This document shows, one piece after another, positions 36,591-44,681 of a DNA stretch of 64,000 nucleotides; the first letter of the stretch is position 1, and every line of letters begins with the position of its first letter. The translations under genes and the position numbers were made by a program. This DNA comes from an uncultured Lachnospiraceae bacterium (GTDB taxonomy: Bacteria > Bacillota > Clostridia > Lachnospirales > Lachnospiraceae): positions 1 to 64,000 of the forward strand of contig CAJUKV010000018.1 of NCBI GenBank assembly GCA_910587305.1, in the 5' to 3' direction. The notes beneath the pieces are model-generated. The model was not told the DNA's origin. It saw only the letters and a program-made list of their open reading frames with translations, and did no database searches.

Positions 36591-36651
36591 TTAATAAGCT
36601 GTCTCGCGAAGCGTGTCGGCGTTTATGTATATGACGTCTAAATGATATTTA

Positions 36652-37149
36652 TCATTCCACAGGAAACAAGGCGCTGCGGTATTTGTTTAATGTAAATAAA
36701 AGAAGCATACCTAACAGGCCGCAGGATATGGCCTCCCCAACGGCAATGGTGATAAAGGAAAACCATAAGGGTCTTACCCCGTAAGCATAAAGAAGCACAA
36801 AAGGTACAATCATAACATTGGAAAGGATTGGAGGCATTGGGGCAAGCCATTTATTTTTGCGAAGCTTGTAAGTGAAAAAAGCCCCGATCAGGGTGGCAAG
36901 ACTGCCAAAGACAATGTCAGGAACCGCACAGCCTGTTAAAATATTCGCCAGCAGGCATCCTATAAAAAGTCCTGGTATTGCGGCAGGGGTGAAGTAAGGC
37001 AGAATTGTGAGCGCCTCTGAGAAACGTATTTGAATTACCTGACTGGCAATTCCCATTGCATTTGCAATGAAGGTGAGCACCACGTAGAGCGCGGCGATCA
37101 TGGCTGCCCTGACAAGCAGCATGAGCTTTTGTGATTTTTCCGTATTCAT
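36652..37149 (-). CDS. queT: QueT-family transporter (queuosine precursor uptake)
   Basis: A 165-residue integral membrane protein with about five helices, of the QueT family of ECF-type substrate-binding (S) components. Distinctive parts are 'AMIAALYVVLTFIANAMGIA', 'IQIRFSEALTILPYFTPAAI' and 'GLFIGCLLANILTGCAVPDI'. The preQ1 riboswitch directly upstream supports a role in uptake of a queuosine precursor, and this agreement of gene and riboswitch makes the call firm. The energy-coupling ATPases would be encoded elsewhere. Confidence 0.92.
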   Translation of the reverse strand: MNTEKSQKLMLLVRAAMIAALYVVLTFIANAMGIASQVIQIRFSEALTILPYFTPAAIPGLFIGCLLANILTGCAVPDIVFGSLATLIGAFFTYKLRKNKWLAPMPPILSNVMIVPFVLLYAYGVRPLWFSFITIAVGEAISCGLLGMLLLFTLNKYRSALFPVE

Positions 37150-37157
37150 TTTTTACT

Positions 37158-37200
37158 CTCCTTTAGTTTTGTTTTAGGTGAGGAAGGTCTCGAACTCACC
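37158..37200 (-). promoter_or_regulatory. PreQ1 (class I) riboswitch controlling queT
   Basis: On the minus strand: P1 strand GGTGAG (37200-37195), a loop with TTCGAGACCTTC, complementary CTCACC (37182-37177), then the A-rich tail TAAAACAAAACTAAAGGAG. The tail's ACTAA pairs into the loop in known class I preQ1 aptamers, and AAGGAG is also the SD of queT. Ligand binding should therefore block translation. Confidence 0.85.
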
Positions 37201-37204
37201 GTAT

Positions 37205-37558
37205 TATTTGCTGAAAATCGTGTATTTAAGAGATTTTCAGCATTTCATAGTATAGCACTGCATTTCACGAAAAGCAATAACGGACTTGCGGAAGTTTTCC
37301 ATGCATGGTACAGTATTGTTACAAATCACGGCCCAGGAATGCGCATGTGTTGCGCATTCCGTAAGAAAACAACGGATGCCAGGCTTTTCAGGTCATCCTT
37401 ATGTTAAATGATTCAGGAGTGAGGGGCGGTTTTTGCGTAGCAAAACTCGAAATGCCGCCCCGAATGTTATTATGAGCGGCCCTTGGGCCGTGAATAGTGA
37501 CACAGTATTTAAAGGTTGATTTCAATAACAATTATAATGGTAAAGGAAAGGATTTCTA
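37205..37558 (+). other. Intergenic region with palindromes (repeat E2 and a GC-rich hairpin)
   Basis: No gene seen. It holds repeat E2 (37329-37386) and a hairpin with stem GGGGCGG (37423-37429) / CCGCCCC (37455-37461). TATAAT at 37533-37538 lies near the next start codon but has no -35 at a proper distance. Confidence 0.6.
37329..37386 (+). repeat. Family E palindromic repeat, copy E2
   Basis: CGGCCCAGGAATGCGCATGT, GTTGCGCATTCCGTAAGAAA, ending CGGATGCCAGGC. It aligns with E1 at 19655. GAATGCGCA / TGCGCATTC forms the central stem. Confidence 0.7.
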
Positions 37559-39178
37559 ATGGGGTTATATCGTATTATGCTGGTAGACGACGAGGAGGAA
37601 GTCCGTAAAGCCATCATTCGCAAAATGAACTGGGAGCAGCTTGGTTTTGTTATGGTGGGGGATGCGGAAAACGGACAGGACGCTTTGGAGAAACTGGAAC
37701 AAATGGAACCGGATGTGGTTATGACGGATATCCGCATGCCCTATATGGATGGCCTGACACTCACCGAGAAAATACGTGAAAAGTATCCTTCCGTTAAAAT
37801 ACTTATTTTTTCCGGGTATGATGATTTTGAATATGCCCAGCGCGCAATAAAATTGAATGCGGCCGAGTATATATTAAAACCGGTCAACGGGGAAGAACTA
37901 TCTTCCATTTTAAAACGGATAAAAAGCAATCTGGACGAAGAGATTGAGCAGCGCCGAAACATTGACACGCTGCAGCAGCGGTATTTAAGCAGTCTGCCGA
38001 TCCTGCGGGAACTATTTTTAAATGATTTGGTTCGAATGAGTGCGGACGTGGGTACTATTGCGCCAAAGCTGCGGGAATATGGAATAAATATTTTAGACGC
38101 CCGCAAGTGGCTGACCGCCATGATTTACGTAGAGCAGGAGGAAAAAACGGAAAACAGGGCATTTTCAGGACATCAGGAATTGATTCCCATTTCCGTGCGG
38201 GATTTTGTGGAGGATTATCTTAGGTCCCACTGCCGATTTGCCACTTTTAATTCCGCCGATGGCATTACCGTAATTATAGCGGTGGACGAGGGCAATACAC
38301 AGACCGGGCTGATGAATCTTTTAAGCGATATCTGCAAGGAAAGCCGGCGGCTTTTGGATGTGACGATTACCATTGGCGTAGGGAGAAGCTGCGATACCCT
38401 TAAGGAGATTGGGCGTTCCTATCAAACGAGTGTGGACGCTTTGGGCTACCGTGCAATCGTAGGGGGCGGTAAAGTAATTTATATTAACGATATGGAACCG
38501 GTGAGCCGTGGAAAACTTCAGCTGGACGATAAAGGGGAAGCCGAACTTAGCGCAGCAATTAAATTTGGGCCGGTAGAGCTGATTGAGAGCGTTATCAGGA
38601 ACCTGGCGGCAAAGATGGAAGATGCAAAAGTCCATGCCAGACAATATCAAGTCTATATGCTGTCTATTGTGAACAGCATGATACGTCTGATGCAGCAGTA
38701 TGATTTGGATATAAGCGAAATGTTTGACTCCGGGAATCAATATACGGATATTATGGAAGGGTTTTATTGCAGGGAGGAATTCGCGCAGAGGCTTATACCG
38801 GTTGCCTGCCGCATGAATGAAGCTTTAAACCGGGTGAGAGACAATACTACAAAGCAGGTCGTCAGGGAGGCGAAGGAATATATCAGGAAAAATTACGCAA
38901 ATCCCGAGCTTTCGGTGGAAATGCTTTGCCGTCATCTTCATATGAGTCCCGCATATTTTTCCACGGTATTTAAAAAGGAAACGGGACAGAGCTATGTGAA
39001 TTACCTGACGGAGGTGCGTCTTAATAAAGCGGTGGAGCTGCTGAATGAAACCGATGACAAAACCTATATGATTGCCCGGAAAGTGGGGTATCAGGAACAG
39101 AATTACTTTAGCTATGTGTTTAAAAAGCAGTATGGCGTATCGCCGACAAAATACAGGGGGCCTAAGGGGAATGTTTAA
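37559..39178 (+). CDS. YesN-type response regulator (receiver plus AraC DNA-binding domain)
   Basis: A 539-residue regulator. The receiver domain (residues 4-120) has the acidic pocket 'LVDDEEEVRKAI', phosphoacceptor Asp in 'PDVVMTDIRMPYMDGL' (about residue 56), 'FSGYDDFEYA' and Lys in 'YILKPVNGEEL'. A middle region of about 270 residues is typical of YesN. The C-terminal AraC helix-turn-helix pair reads 'LSVEMLCRHLHMSPAYFSTV' and 'YMIARKVGYQEQNYFSYVFK'. The cognate kinase starts within its last codons. It probably activates the sugar transport genes downstream. Confidence 0.92.
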   Translation: MGLYRIMLVDDEEEVRKAIIRKMNWEQLGFVMVGDAENGQDALEKLEQMEPDVVMTDIRMPYMDGLTLTEKIREKYPSVKILIFSGYDDFEYAQRAIKLNAAEYILKPVNGEELSSILKRIKSNLDEEIEQRRNIDTLQQRYLSSLPILRELFLNDLVRMSADVGTIAPKLREYGINILDARKWLTAMIYVEQEEKTENRAFSGHQELIPISVRDFVEDYLRSHCRFATFNSADGITVIIAVDEGNTQTGLMNLLSDICKESRRLLDVTITIGVGRSCDTLKEIGRSYQTSVDALGYRAIVGGGKVIYINDMEPVSRGKLQLDDKGEAELSAAIKFGPVELIESVIRNLAAKMEDAKVHARQYQVYMLSIVNSMIRLMQQYDLDISEMFDSGNQYTDIMEGFYCREEFAQRLIPVACRMNEALNRVRDNTTKQVVREAKEYIRKNYANPELSVEMLCRHLHMSPAYFSTVFKKETGQSYVNYLTEVRLNKAVELLNETDDKTYMIARKVGYQEQNYFSYVFKKQYGVSPTKYRGPKGNV

Positions 39179-40961
39179 AGGGAAAAAAGCTGCCCGATGG
39201 GAAAAAATCAGTATCCGGTATACGATATTCATTTATTTTACCATCAGTGCGCTGGTAGCATTGCTTTTAAGCGGAATTGCACTTTACGTACAGATGTCCC
39301 ACCAGTTTATGACAGCGATGCAGAAAGAAAGCCAGGCAGTATTAGGGCAGGTGAGCCAGTCGGTGGATTCCTATCTGCGTACAATCATGAAGCTTTCCGA
39401 CAGTCTGTACTACGGTATTATCAAAAATGCCGATCTGTCCGTTGAATCAATCAACAGCCGTATTACGCTTCTTTATGATAACAATAAAGACAGCATCGCC
39501 AACATCGCCCTTTTGTCCAAGGAGGGGGAACTGTTAGAAGCGGTTCCGGCCGCCCGATTAAAGACAGGACTGGATGTAACGAAAGAAGAATGGTTTGGCA
39601 ATACTCTGGCCAGGACGGACAACCTGCACTTTAGTACGCCTCATGTGCAGTATATTTTTGACAACAATGAAAATCAATACCGCTGGGTCATCACCTTGAC
39701 GCGCGCAGTGGAAATTACCCATGGGACGAGCACGGAACAGGGGATATTGCTGATTGACATCCGTTACGGCAGCCTGCAGCAGATTCTTGAGAATATCATT
39801 CTGGGAAGTGAAGGCTATCTTTATATGGTAGATGGCAGTGGGGAGCTGATTTACCACCCCAAAATGCAGTTGATTGAAACAGGGTGGGCGACGGAAAACA
39901 TTGCTGCGGCCACAGGGTACCGGGATGGAAGCTACCGGGAAGAATACGAAGGGGAAATGCGCAATATCAATGTGAAATTTGTAGGTTATACCGGGTGGAA
40001 GCTGCTCAGCGTTACGCCGGAGAAGGGCTTATCTTTAAGCAACTTAAAGATGCGGCTTTTTGTGGTCTTTGTTGTGGCTTCCTTTTTATTGGCGCTGGTT
40101 TTGATCAACGCATTTATTTCCTCCCGTATTACGGATCCGATTCAGGAGTTGGAAAAGTCTGTGAATGCCATCGAAGCGGGAGAGCTGGATGCGAAGGTTT
40201 ATACCGGCGGCTCCTATGAAATTCAACATCTCGGACGTTCTATTGGGGAGATGGCAAAGCGAATTAAGACATTGATGCAGGATATTGTAACAGAACATGA
40301 GTCAAAAAGGAAAAGCGAATTTGACACGCTGCAGTCGCAGATCAATCCGCATTTCCTGTATAATACCCTGGACATTATTGTATGGATGATAGAGAACGAG
40401 CAGAAACAGGAAGCGGTGAAGGTGGTGACGGCCCTTGCACGTTTTTTCCGCATCAGCTTAAGCAAGGGAAAAAGTATTATTCCGGTTCGCGACGAACTGG
40501 AACATGTGCGCAATTATCTTATGATCCAGCAGATGCGGTTTAAGAATAAATTTACCTACGTCATTGAAGCGGGGGAGGATGTGATGGAGCTTGCCTGTCT
40601 GAAACTGCTTTTACAGCCTCTGGTGGAAAATGCCATTTATCACGGCATGGAATTTATGGACGGAGATGGGGAAATCCGTGTACGGGTATTCAGGAGGGAG
40701 GACAGCTTATGGTTTGAAATCAGCGATAATGGCCTGGGAATGACAAAGGAGCAGGCCGAGGGGCTGCTCACGGAAAAACCTCAGGTGCGCTCAGGGAAGG
40801 GTTCCGGTATCGGAGTAAAAAATGTAAATGAAAGAATTAAATTATATTTCGGAAAGCCATACGGGCTTTTGATAGAATCGGAACCGGATGAGGGGACTGT
40901 TATCCGGATCCACCTGCCGGCCCAAGTTTATACGCTGGCGGCTAAAAAGGAGAAAGTGTGA
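39171..40961 (+). CDS. YesM-type sensor histidine kinase
   Basis: A 596-residue kinase. A membrane helix (about residues 17-40) is followed by an extracellular dCache-type sensor (about 45-290), a second helix (about 298-320) and a HAMP domain ('SRITDPIQELEKSVNAIEAG'). The His_kinase phosphoacceptor site is His394 in 'INPHFLYNTLDII', and the ATPase domain shows N-box 'LLQPLVENAIYHG' and G-box 'ISDNGLGMT' and 'GSGIGVKNVNERIKLYFG'. The start codon overlaps the regulator's stop by eight bases. Its own stop TGA (GTGTGA) is formed by the first bases of repeat A5. Confidence 0.92.
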   Translation: MFKGKKAARWEKISIRYTIFIYFTISALVALLLSGIALYVQMSHQFMTAMQKESQAVLGQVSQSVDSYLRTIMKLSDSLYYGIIKNADLSVESINSRITLLYDNNKDSIANIALLSKEGELLEAVPAARLKTGLDVTKEEWFGNTLARTDNLHFSTPHVQYIFDNNENQYRWVITLTRAVEITHGTSTEQGILLIDIRYGSLQQILENIILGSEGYLYMVDGSGELIYHPKMQLIETGWATENIAAATGYRDGSYREEYEGEMRNINVKFVGYTGWKLLSVTPEKGLSLSNLKMRLFVVFVVASFLLALVLINAFISSRITDPIQELEKSVNAIEAGELDAKVYTGGSYEIQHLGRSIGEMAKRIKTLMQDIVTEHESKRKSEFDTLQSQINPHFLYNTLDIIVWMIENEQKQEAVKVVTALARFFRISLSKGKSIIPVRDELEHVRNYLMIQQMRFKNKFTYVIEAGEDVMELACLKLLLQPLVENAIYHGMEFMDGDGEIRVRVFRREDSLWFEISDNGLGMTKEQAEGLLTEKPQVRSGKGSGIGVKNVNERIKLYFGKPYGLLIESEPDEGTVIRIHLPAQVYTLAAKKEKV

Positions 40962-41084
40962 AGAAGAGATGAAGATTTTCTAAGGCGTCAAAGGACGCCG
41001 CCTAAGAAAATCTAAGTCATCTTGAAATAATTCATGTATCGTTTGTGCCGCAAGGCGGCATGTCGGAAAGTGTGAAAGGTTGTG
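40956..41084 (+). repeat. Family A repeat, copy A5
   Basis: GTGTGAAGAAGAGATG, the long ATTTTCTAAGGCGTC / GACGCCGCCTAAGAAAAT hairpin, then TGCCGCAAGGCGGCATGTCG and GAAAGTGTGAAAG. Nearly identical to A3 except that the AAGAATCGCC hairpin is missing. It runs straight into repeat C3. Confidence 0.9.
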
Positions 41085-41142
41085 TCTGCGCCGTATCCAC
41101 AAACTTGATATGCGCAAAAGTAGCGCAGAAATGAGGGAAAGC
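41085..41142 (+). repeat. Family C repeat, copy C3, ending in an SD
   Basis: TGTGTCTGCGCCGTATCCACA, AACTTGATATGCGCAAAAGT, AGCGCAGAAATGAGGGAAAGC, then ATG 41143. GAGGG is the SD of the next gene. Confidence 0.85.
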
Positions 41143-42120
41143 ATGATAGGAAAAAAGGGGAAATTACTGCTGCTTTGCTATATGATTTTTCTGGTGGTTT
41201 TATTTTTGATGTGTTCCACGGATCTGATCATACGGGAGCCGGAGCAGGAAATATATCAGATTGCGGTGATCATCGAAGATGCAAGCGATAACAACTACGG
41301 CAATTTCCGAAAAGGTATGGATCAGGCGGCGATGGAATTTAATGCCGACGTACGTTTTATTACCTTGTATGAAAAACTGGAACCAAATCAGCAGATGGAA
41401 TTTATTGTACGCGAGCAACAGGACGGGGCGGATGCGCTGATCGTGGCGCCGGTTGACGAAGGGAAACTTTTTGAAGCCCTCTCGCAAAAGCAGATAACTG
41501 TTCCCATGGTGCTTTTGGGCTGCGAACTGGCAGGGGAAGAAATCATCGGGTCGATCACATCGGATTATAAAAAGATGGGACAGGAGATTACTTCGCAGAT
41601 GCTCCGGCGAAAGCCGCAGGACGCTTCGGTAGTGATTTTTTCGGAGAGGGAAAAAAGCGGTATGGCAGGGCAGGATTTTCGTGAGGGGATGACGGAGGAA
41701 CTGGTCAGGAACGGATGCGCATATCAGAGAATTTACTGTAGTGAAAACGGAGACTTAAAGGAAAGTCTTCAAAAAGCGATGGATTTATGTAAAGGACAGA
41801 TTGTAATTTTGGCGGAAAGTCCGGAAATTCTCACACAGACCGCAGCCGCAGGAGCGGAGGATCCGCTTTTTTTGGAGCGTGTTTGCGGGCTTTACGGGAG
41901 AGGAAGCGCCATTCCGGTTTTAAATTATCTGGATCGGGATTATATTACGGGAACGTGCGCATTGGATGAATTCAGTATGGGTTACTACAGTGTCTGTATG
42001 GCGGTCAGGGCGTTAGAAGGGTTAGAGAGCAGTAATTCTCTTAAAATGGATTATTATTATGTTGAAAAGGAGGATCTGCGGAAGAAAGGATATGAAAAAA
42101 TGCTGTATCCCATTGAATAG
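41143..42120 (+). CDS. Membrane-anchored periplasmic-binding-protein-like sensor subunit
   Basis: A 325-residue protein with one N-terminal helix ('KLLLLCYMIFLVVLFLMC', about residues 7-25), no convincing lipobox, and a type I periplasmic-binding fold. Features: 'YQIAVIIEDASDNNYGNFRK', 'EQQDGADALIVAPVDEGKLF', 'VPMVLLGCELAGEEIIGSIT' and a C-terminal 'PVLNYLDRDYITGTCALDEF'. Position straight after a YesM/YesN pair suggests a sugar-sensing accessory like XylFII of Clostridium, which binds the sugar and then signals through the kinase. A transport role is less likely because it lacks a lipid anchor. Start ATG 41143; ATG 41131 is inside the repeat. Confidence 0.75.
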   Translation: MIGKKGKLLLLCYMIFLVVLFLMCSTDLIIREPEQEIYQIAVIIEDASDNNYGNFRKGMDQAAMEFNADVRFITLYEKLEPNQQMEFIVREQQDGADALIVAPVDEGKLFEALSQKQITVPMVLLGCELAGEEIIGSITSDYKKMGQEITSQMLRRKPQDASVVIFSEREKSGMAGQDFREGMTEELVRNGCAYQRIYCSENGDLKESLQKAMDLCKGQIVILAESPEILTQTAAAGAEDPLFLERVCGLYGRGSAIPVLNYLDRDYITGTCALDEFSMGYYSVCMAVRALEGLESSNSLKMDYYYVEKEDLRKKGYEKMLYPIE

Positions 42121-42211
42121 AGGATAGAAAAGTTTAAAGCTTTGGGTAAAACAGCCATGGTAAATTCGCAGCGGGAAATAAAAACTTTGAAAGTAGAGGG
42201 GGATTAGAGGT

Positions 42212-43225
42212 ATGGGAAAAAGAATATTCCTTTCGTTGATGGCAGTATGTCTGCTGCTTAGCGCATGTGGGCATAATCAGAAGGATGAACAAAAGACGTC
42301 CATTCGTATCGGAATCAGCCTGTACCGTGGAGATGATACTTTTATCAACAATATCCGCAGTGAGATTGAAGATAAGGCAAAAGACTACGAGAGGGAAAAT
42401 GGAATTAAGGTGACCCTGGATATTCAGGATGCCAAAGGAAGCCAGAATACACAAAATAACCAGGTGGATCGGTTTATTTCCCTGGGGTGCGATGTGCTTT
42501 GCATTAATCCGGTAGACCGTATGGAGGCGTCGGGAATGATAGAGAAAGCCATAGCGGCAAAAGTGCCGGTGGTCTTTTTTAACCGGCAGCCGGTGGAGGA
42601 GGATATGAACCGCTGGGAATATCTTTACTACATTGGAGTAGATGCAAAAGAAACGGCTATTTTGCAGGGACAGATGGTAGTGGATATGTACGCTAAGGAG
42701 CCGGGGGCGGTGGATTTAAACGGCGACGGCGTGGTGAATTATGTATTGCTTGAGGGGGAGAGCAGTCATCAGGATTCGTTAATCCGCACGGAATGGTCCA
42801 TCCGCAGCCTTAAGGATGGGGGAGTGCCTATTGAAAAAATTACCGGAGGGATTGCAAACTGGGAACGCAGCCAGGGATCGGCGCTTATGGAGCAATGGCT
42901 GATGCAGTATCCGGATACCATAGAGCTTGTAATCAGCAACAACGATGATATGGCCTTAGGGGCTATTGACGCTCTGGAACGCGCGGAAGCTGGGGATGTG
43001 AATGTAATTGGGATTGATGGAACGACTCAGGGGCTGGAAGCGGTAAAAAGCGGCAAAATGCTGGGCACGGTTTCGGCCAATAAGGAGATTTATGCCAGCG
43101 CAATCGTGGAATTAGCGGCAGGATGTGCGCTGGGAAGAGAAACGCCCAAGGAGTATCCGCTTGTGGACGGAACATATTACTGGGCGCCCCAGGAAATTTT
43201 TGTTTTTGAAGAATCAGACAAATAA
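42212..43225 (+). CDS. Galactose/ribose-type sugar-binding lipoprotein (first copy)
   Basis: A 337-residue lipoprotein: signal peptide and lipobox Cys at residue 20 ('LLLSACGHN'), then a type I periplasmic-binding fold of the MglB/RbsB kind. 'RIGISLYRGDDTFINNIRSE', 'DVLCINPVDRMEASGMIEKA', 'VVFFNRQPV' and 'LVISNNDDMALGAIDALERA' match the galactose-binding protein. The Ca2+-loop-like 'DLNGDGVVNY' fits MglB, whose EF-hand-like loop binds calcium. About one third shorter in linker than the third copy. It may serve sensing, or bind a different sugar. Confidence 0.85.
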   Translation: MGKRIFLSLMAVCLLLSACGHNQKDEQKTSIRIGISLYRGDDTFINNIRSEIEDKAKDYERENGIKVTLDIQDAKGSQNTQNNQVDRFISLGCDVLCINPVDRMEASGMIEKAIAAKVPVVFFNRQPVEEDMNRWEYLYYIGVDAKETAILQGQMVVDMYAKEPGAVDLNGDGVVNYVLLEGESSHQDSLIRTEWSIRSLKDGGVPIEKITGGIANWERSQGSALMEQWLMQYPDTIELVISNNDDMALGAIDALERAEAGDVNVIGIDGTTQGLEAVKSGKMLGTVSANKEIYASAIVELAAGCALGRETPKEYPLVDGTYYWAPQEIFVFEESDK

Positions 43226-43230
43226 TCAAA

Positions 43231-43290
43231 GAAAAATTATAACTATTCAAAGAAAATCTTATAGAATATAGACAGAAAATCTTTTATAAT
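43231..43290 (+). promoter_or_regulatory. Direct repeats and -10 upstream of mglB-like gene
   Basis: Three copies of (A)GAAAAnnnTTATA-like sequence start at 43231, 43252 and 43275, spaced 21 and 23 bases, about two helical turns. The last runs into TATAAT (43285-43290). Such phased direct repeats are typical of AraC-type activator sites, so the YesN-type regulator at 37559 is the candidate. No good -35 is present, as expected for an activated promoter. Confidence 0.55.
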
Positions 43291-43392
43291 AAGCTTGTAA
43301 GTAGCCACTATACCTAATTATAGGTGTAGAAAACGGCTGAAACAAATAAAATTGCTCAGAAATGAGCGGAAAGATGGGAGGATTTGAAAAAG

Positions 43393-44529
43393 ATGAAATT
43401 AACAAAGAAATTGACCGCAATGGCAATGGCGGTACTTATGGCAGCTTCTCTTATGGCATGTGGCGGAAAAGAAGCTTCCGAGCCGGCAGCAGCCGATACG
43501 GAAACACAGGAGCCCGCAGCAGACACTTCCGCAGCAGAGGATACGGAGGATACGGCGGCGGACGAGACGGAGGATGCGGCAACGGACGCAGCGGAAGATG
43601 CGGCGGACCAGGTATCCGACGAAGTGGCAGCAGGAGGAAATATTGGCGTTTGCATTTATAAGTTTGACGATGCATTCATGACAACATACCGTAATGCGCT
43701 TCAGGAAATCTTAGAGGGCAAAGGTTACACAGTAACCGTTATGGACGGTAAGAACGACCAGGCAGAGCAGAACAACCAGATCAACAACTTTATTGCACAG
43801 GAAGTTGACGCTCTGATCATCAACCCGGTTATGACTTCCGCAGCGGATCAGATTATCGCTACCGTAAAGGATGCGGATATTCCTACCGTACTTATTAACC
43901 GCGAGCCTACCGCTGAGCAGATGGCTGCATATGACAAGCTGGTTTATGTGGGATGTGACGCACGTCAGTCCGGAACCATGCAGGGCGAGCTGATTCTTGA
44001 TACTCCTAACAAAGGCGATATCAACGGCGACGGCAAGATTTCCTACATCATGATTCAGGGTGACCCTGAGAACATCGACGCACAGTATCGTACGGAGTAC
44101 TCCGTAAAGGCACTCACGGACGCAGGCATGGAAGTGGAAGAACTTGACTTACAGCGTGGCGACTGGGATCGTAACAAAGGTCAGGAAATCGCACAGAACG
44201 ACCTTGCAAAATTCGGCGAAGAAATCGAAGTTATTTTCTGTAACAACGACGATATGGCAATCGGCGCACTGCAGGCAATTCAGGCAGCAGGCCGTACGGT
44301 AAATGAAGACATTTATCTGGTAGGCGTAGACGCACTTGACGCAGCGCTGAACGAAGTAGTAAACGGAAATATGACCGGTACCGTTCTTAACGATGCGAAT
44401 GGTCAGGCAGCAGGCGCAGTAGAGGCTATGGAAGCTCTTTTAGGCGGAAAGACCTATGCGGAAGGTGAACAGTCCATTTATGTTGACTATGTAAAAGTTA
44501 CTCCGGATAATGCTGCTGATTTTCAGTAA
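43393..44529 (+). CDS. mglB: Galactose/methyl-galactoside-type sugar-binding lipoprotein (main transport copy)
   Basis: A 378-residue lipoprotein with a lipobox ending 'LMAASLMACGG', an unusually acidic and Ala-rich linker (about residues 25-75) and an MglB-type binding domain: 'GVCIYKFDDAFMTTYRNALQ', 'NQINNFIAQEVDALIINPVM', 'VTLINRE'-like 'TVLINREPT', 'DINGDGKISYIMIQGDPEN' (calcium loop) and 'IEVIFCNNDDMAIGALQAIQ'. Codon use is more biased than in its neighbours, as expected for high expression. ATG 43393 is chosen; TTG 43384 lies too close to GGGAGG. A hairpin follows, then mglA. Confidence 0.88.
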   Translation: MKLTKKLTAMAMAVLMAASLMACGGKEASEPAAADTETQEPAADTSAAEDTEDTAADETEDAATDAAEDAADQVSDEVAAGGNIGVCIYKFDDAFMTTYRNALQEILEGKGYTVTVMDGKNDQAEQNNQINNFIAQEVDALIINPVMTSAADQIIATVKDADIPTVLINREPTAEQMAAYDKLVYVGCDARQSGTMQGELILDTPNKGDINGDGKISYIMIQGDPENIDAQYRTEYSVKALTDAGMEVEELDLQRGDWDRNKGQEIAQNDLAKFGEEIEVIFCNNDDMAIGALQAIQAAGRTVNEDIYLVGVDALDAALNEVVNGNMTGTVLNDANGQAAGAVEAMEALLGGKTYAEGEQSIYVDYVKVTPDNAADFQ

Positions 44530-44568
44530 ACAGAATGTAAAGTTCAGAGAATCTGAAGAGTAAACAGC

Positions 44569-44610
44569 CGGGAAGTGCATGTACTTTAATGTACGCACTT
44601 CCCGCTTTAT
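44569..44610 (+). terminator. Strong intercistronic hairpin between mglB and mglA (attenuator-like)
   Basis: CGGGAAGTGC-ATGTAC-TTTAAT-GTAC-GCACTTCCCG forms a long stem (44569-44604) followed by CTTTAT, not a full T-run. It probably stabilises the 3-prime end of the mglB message or ends part of transcription, giving more binding protein than ATPase. Confidence 0.65.
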
Positions 44611-44681
44611 GATATGAGAGTTGGTAATTGAGAAGGTTTATATCTTATAAAGGGCTATAAATAATGGAGGGAGGCAGTAAA

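Noticed and set aside
37516..37538. TTGATT and TATAAT as a promoter for the response regulator
   Set aside because: The spacer is only 11 bases, too short for sigma-A recognition.
43356..43681. Ala/Ser-rich and Arg-rich frames on both strands over the mglB linker
   Set aside because: Shadows of the biased codons in the acidic linker of MglB.
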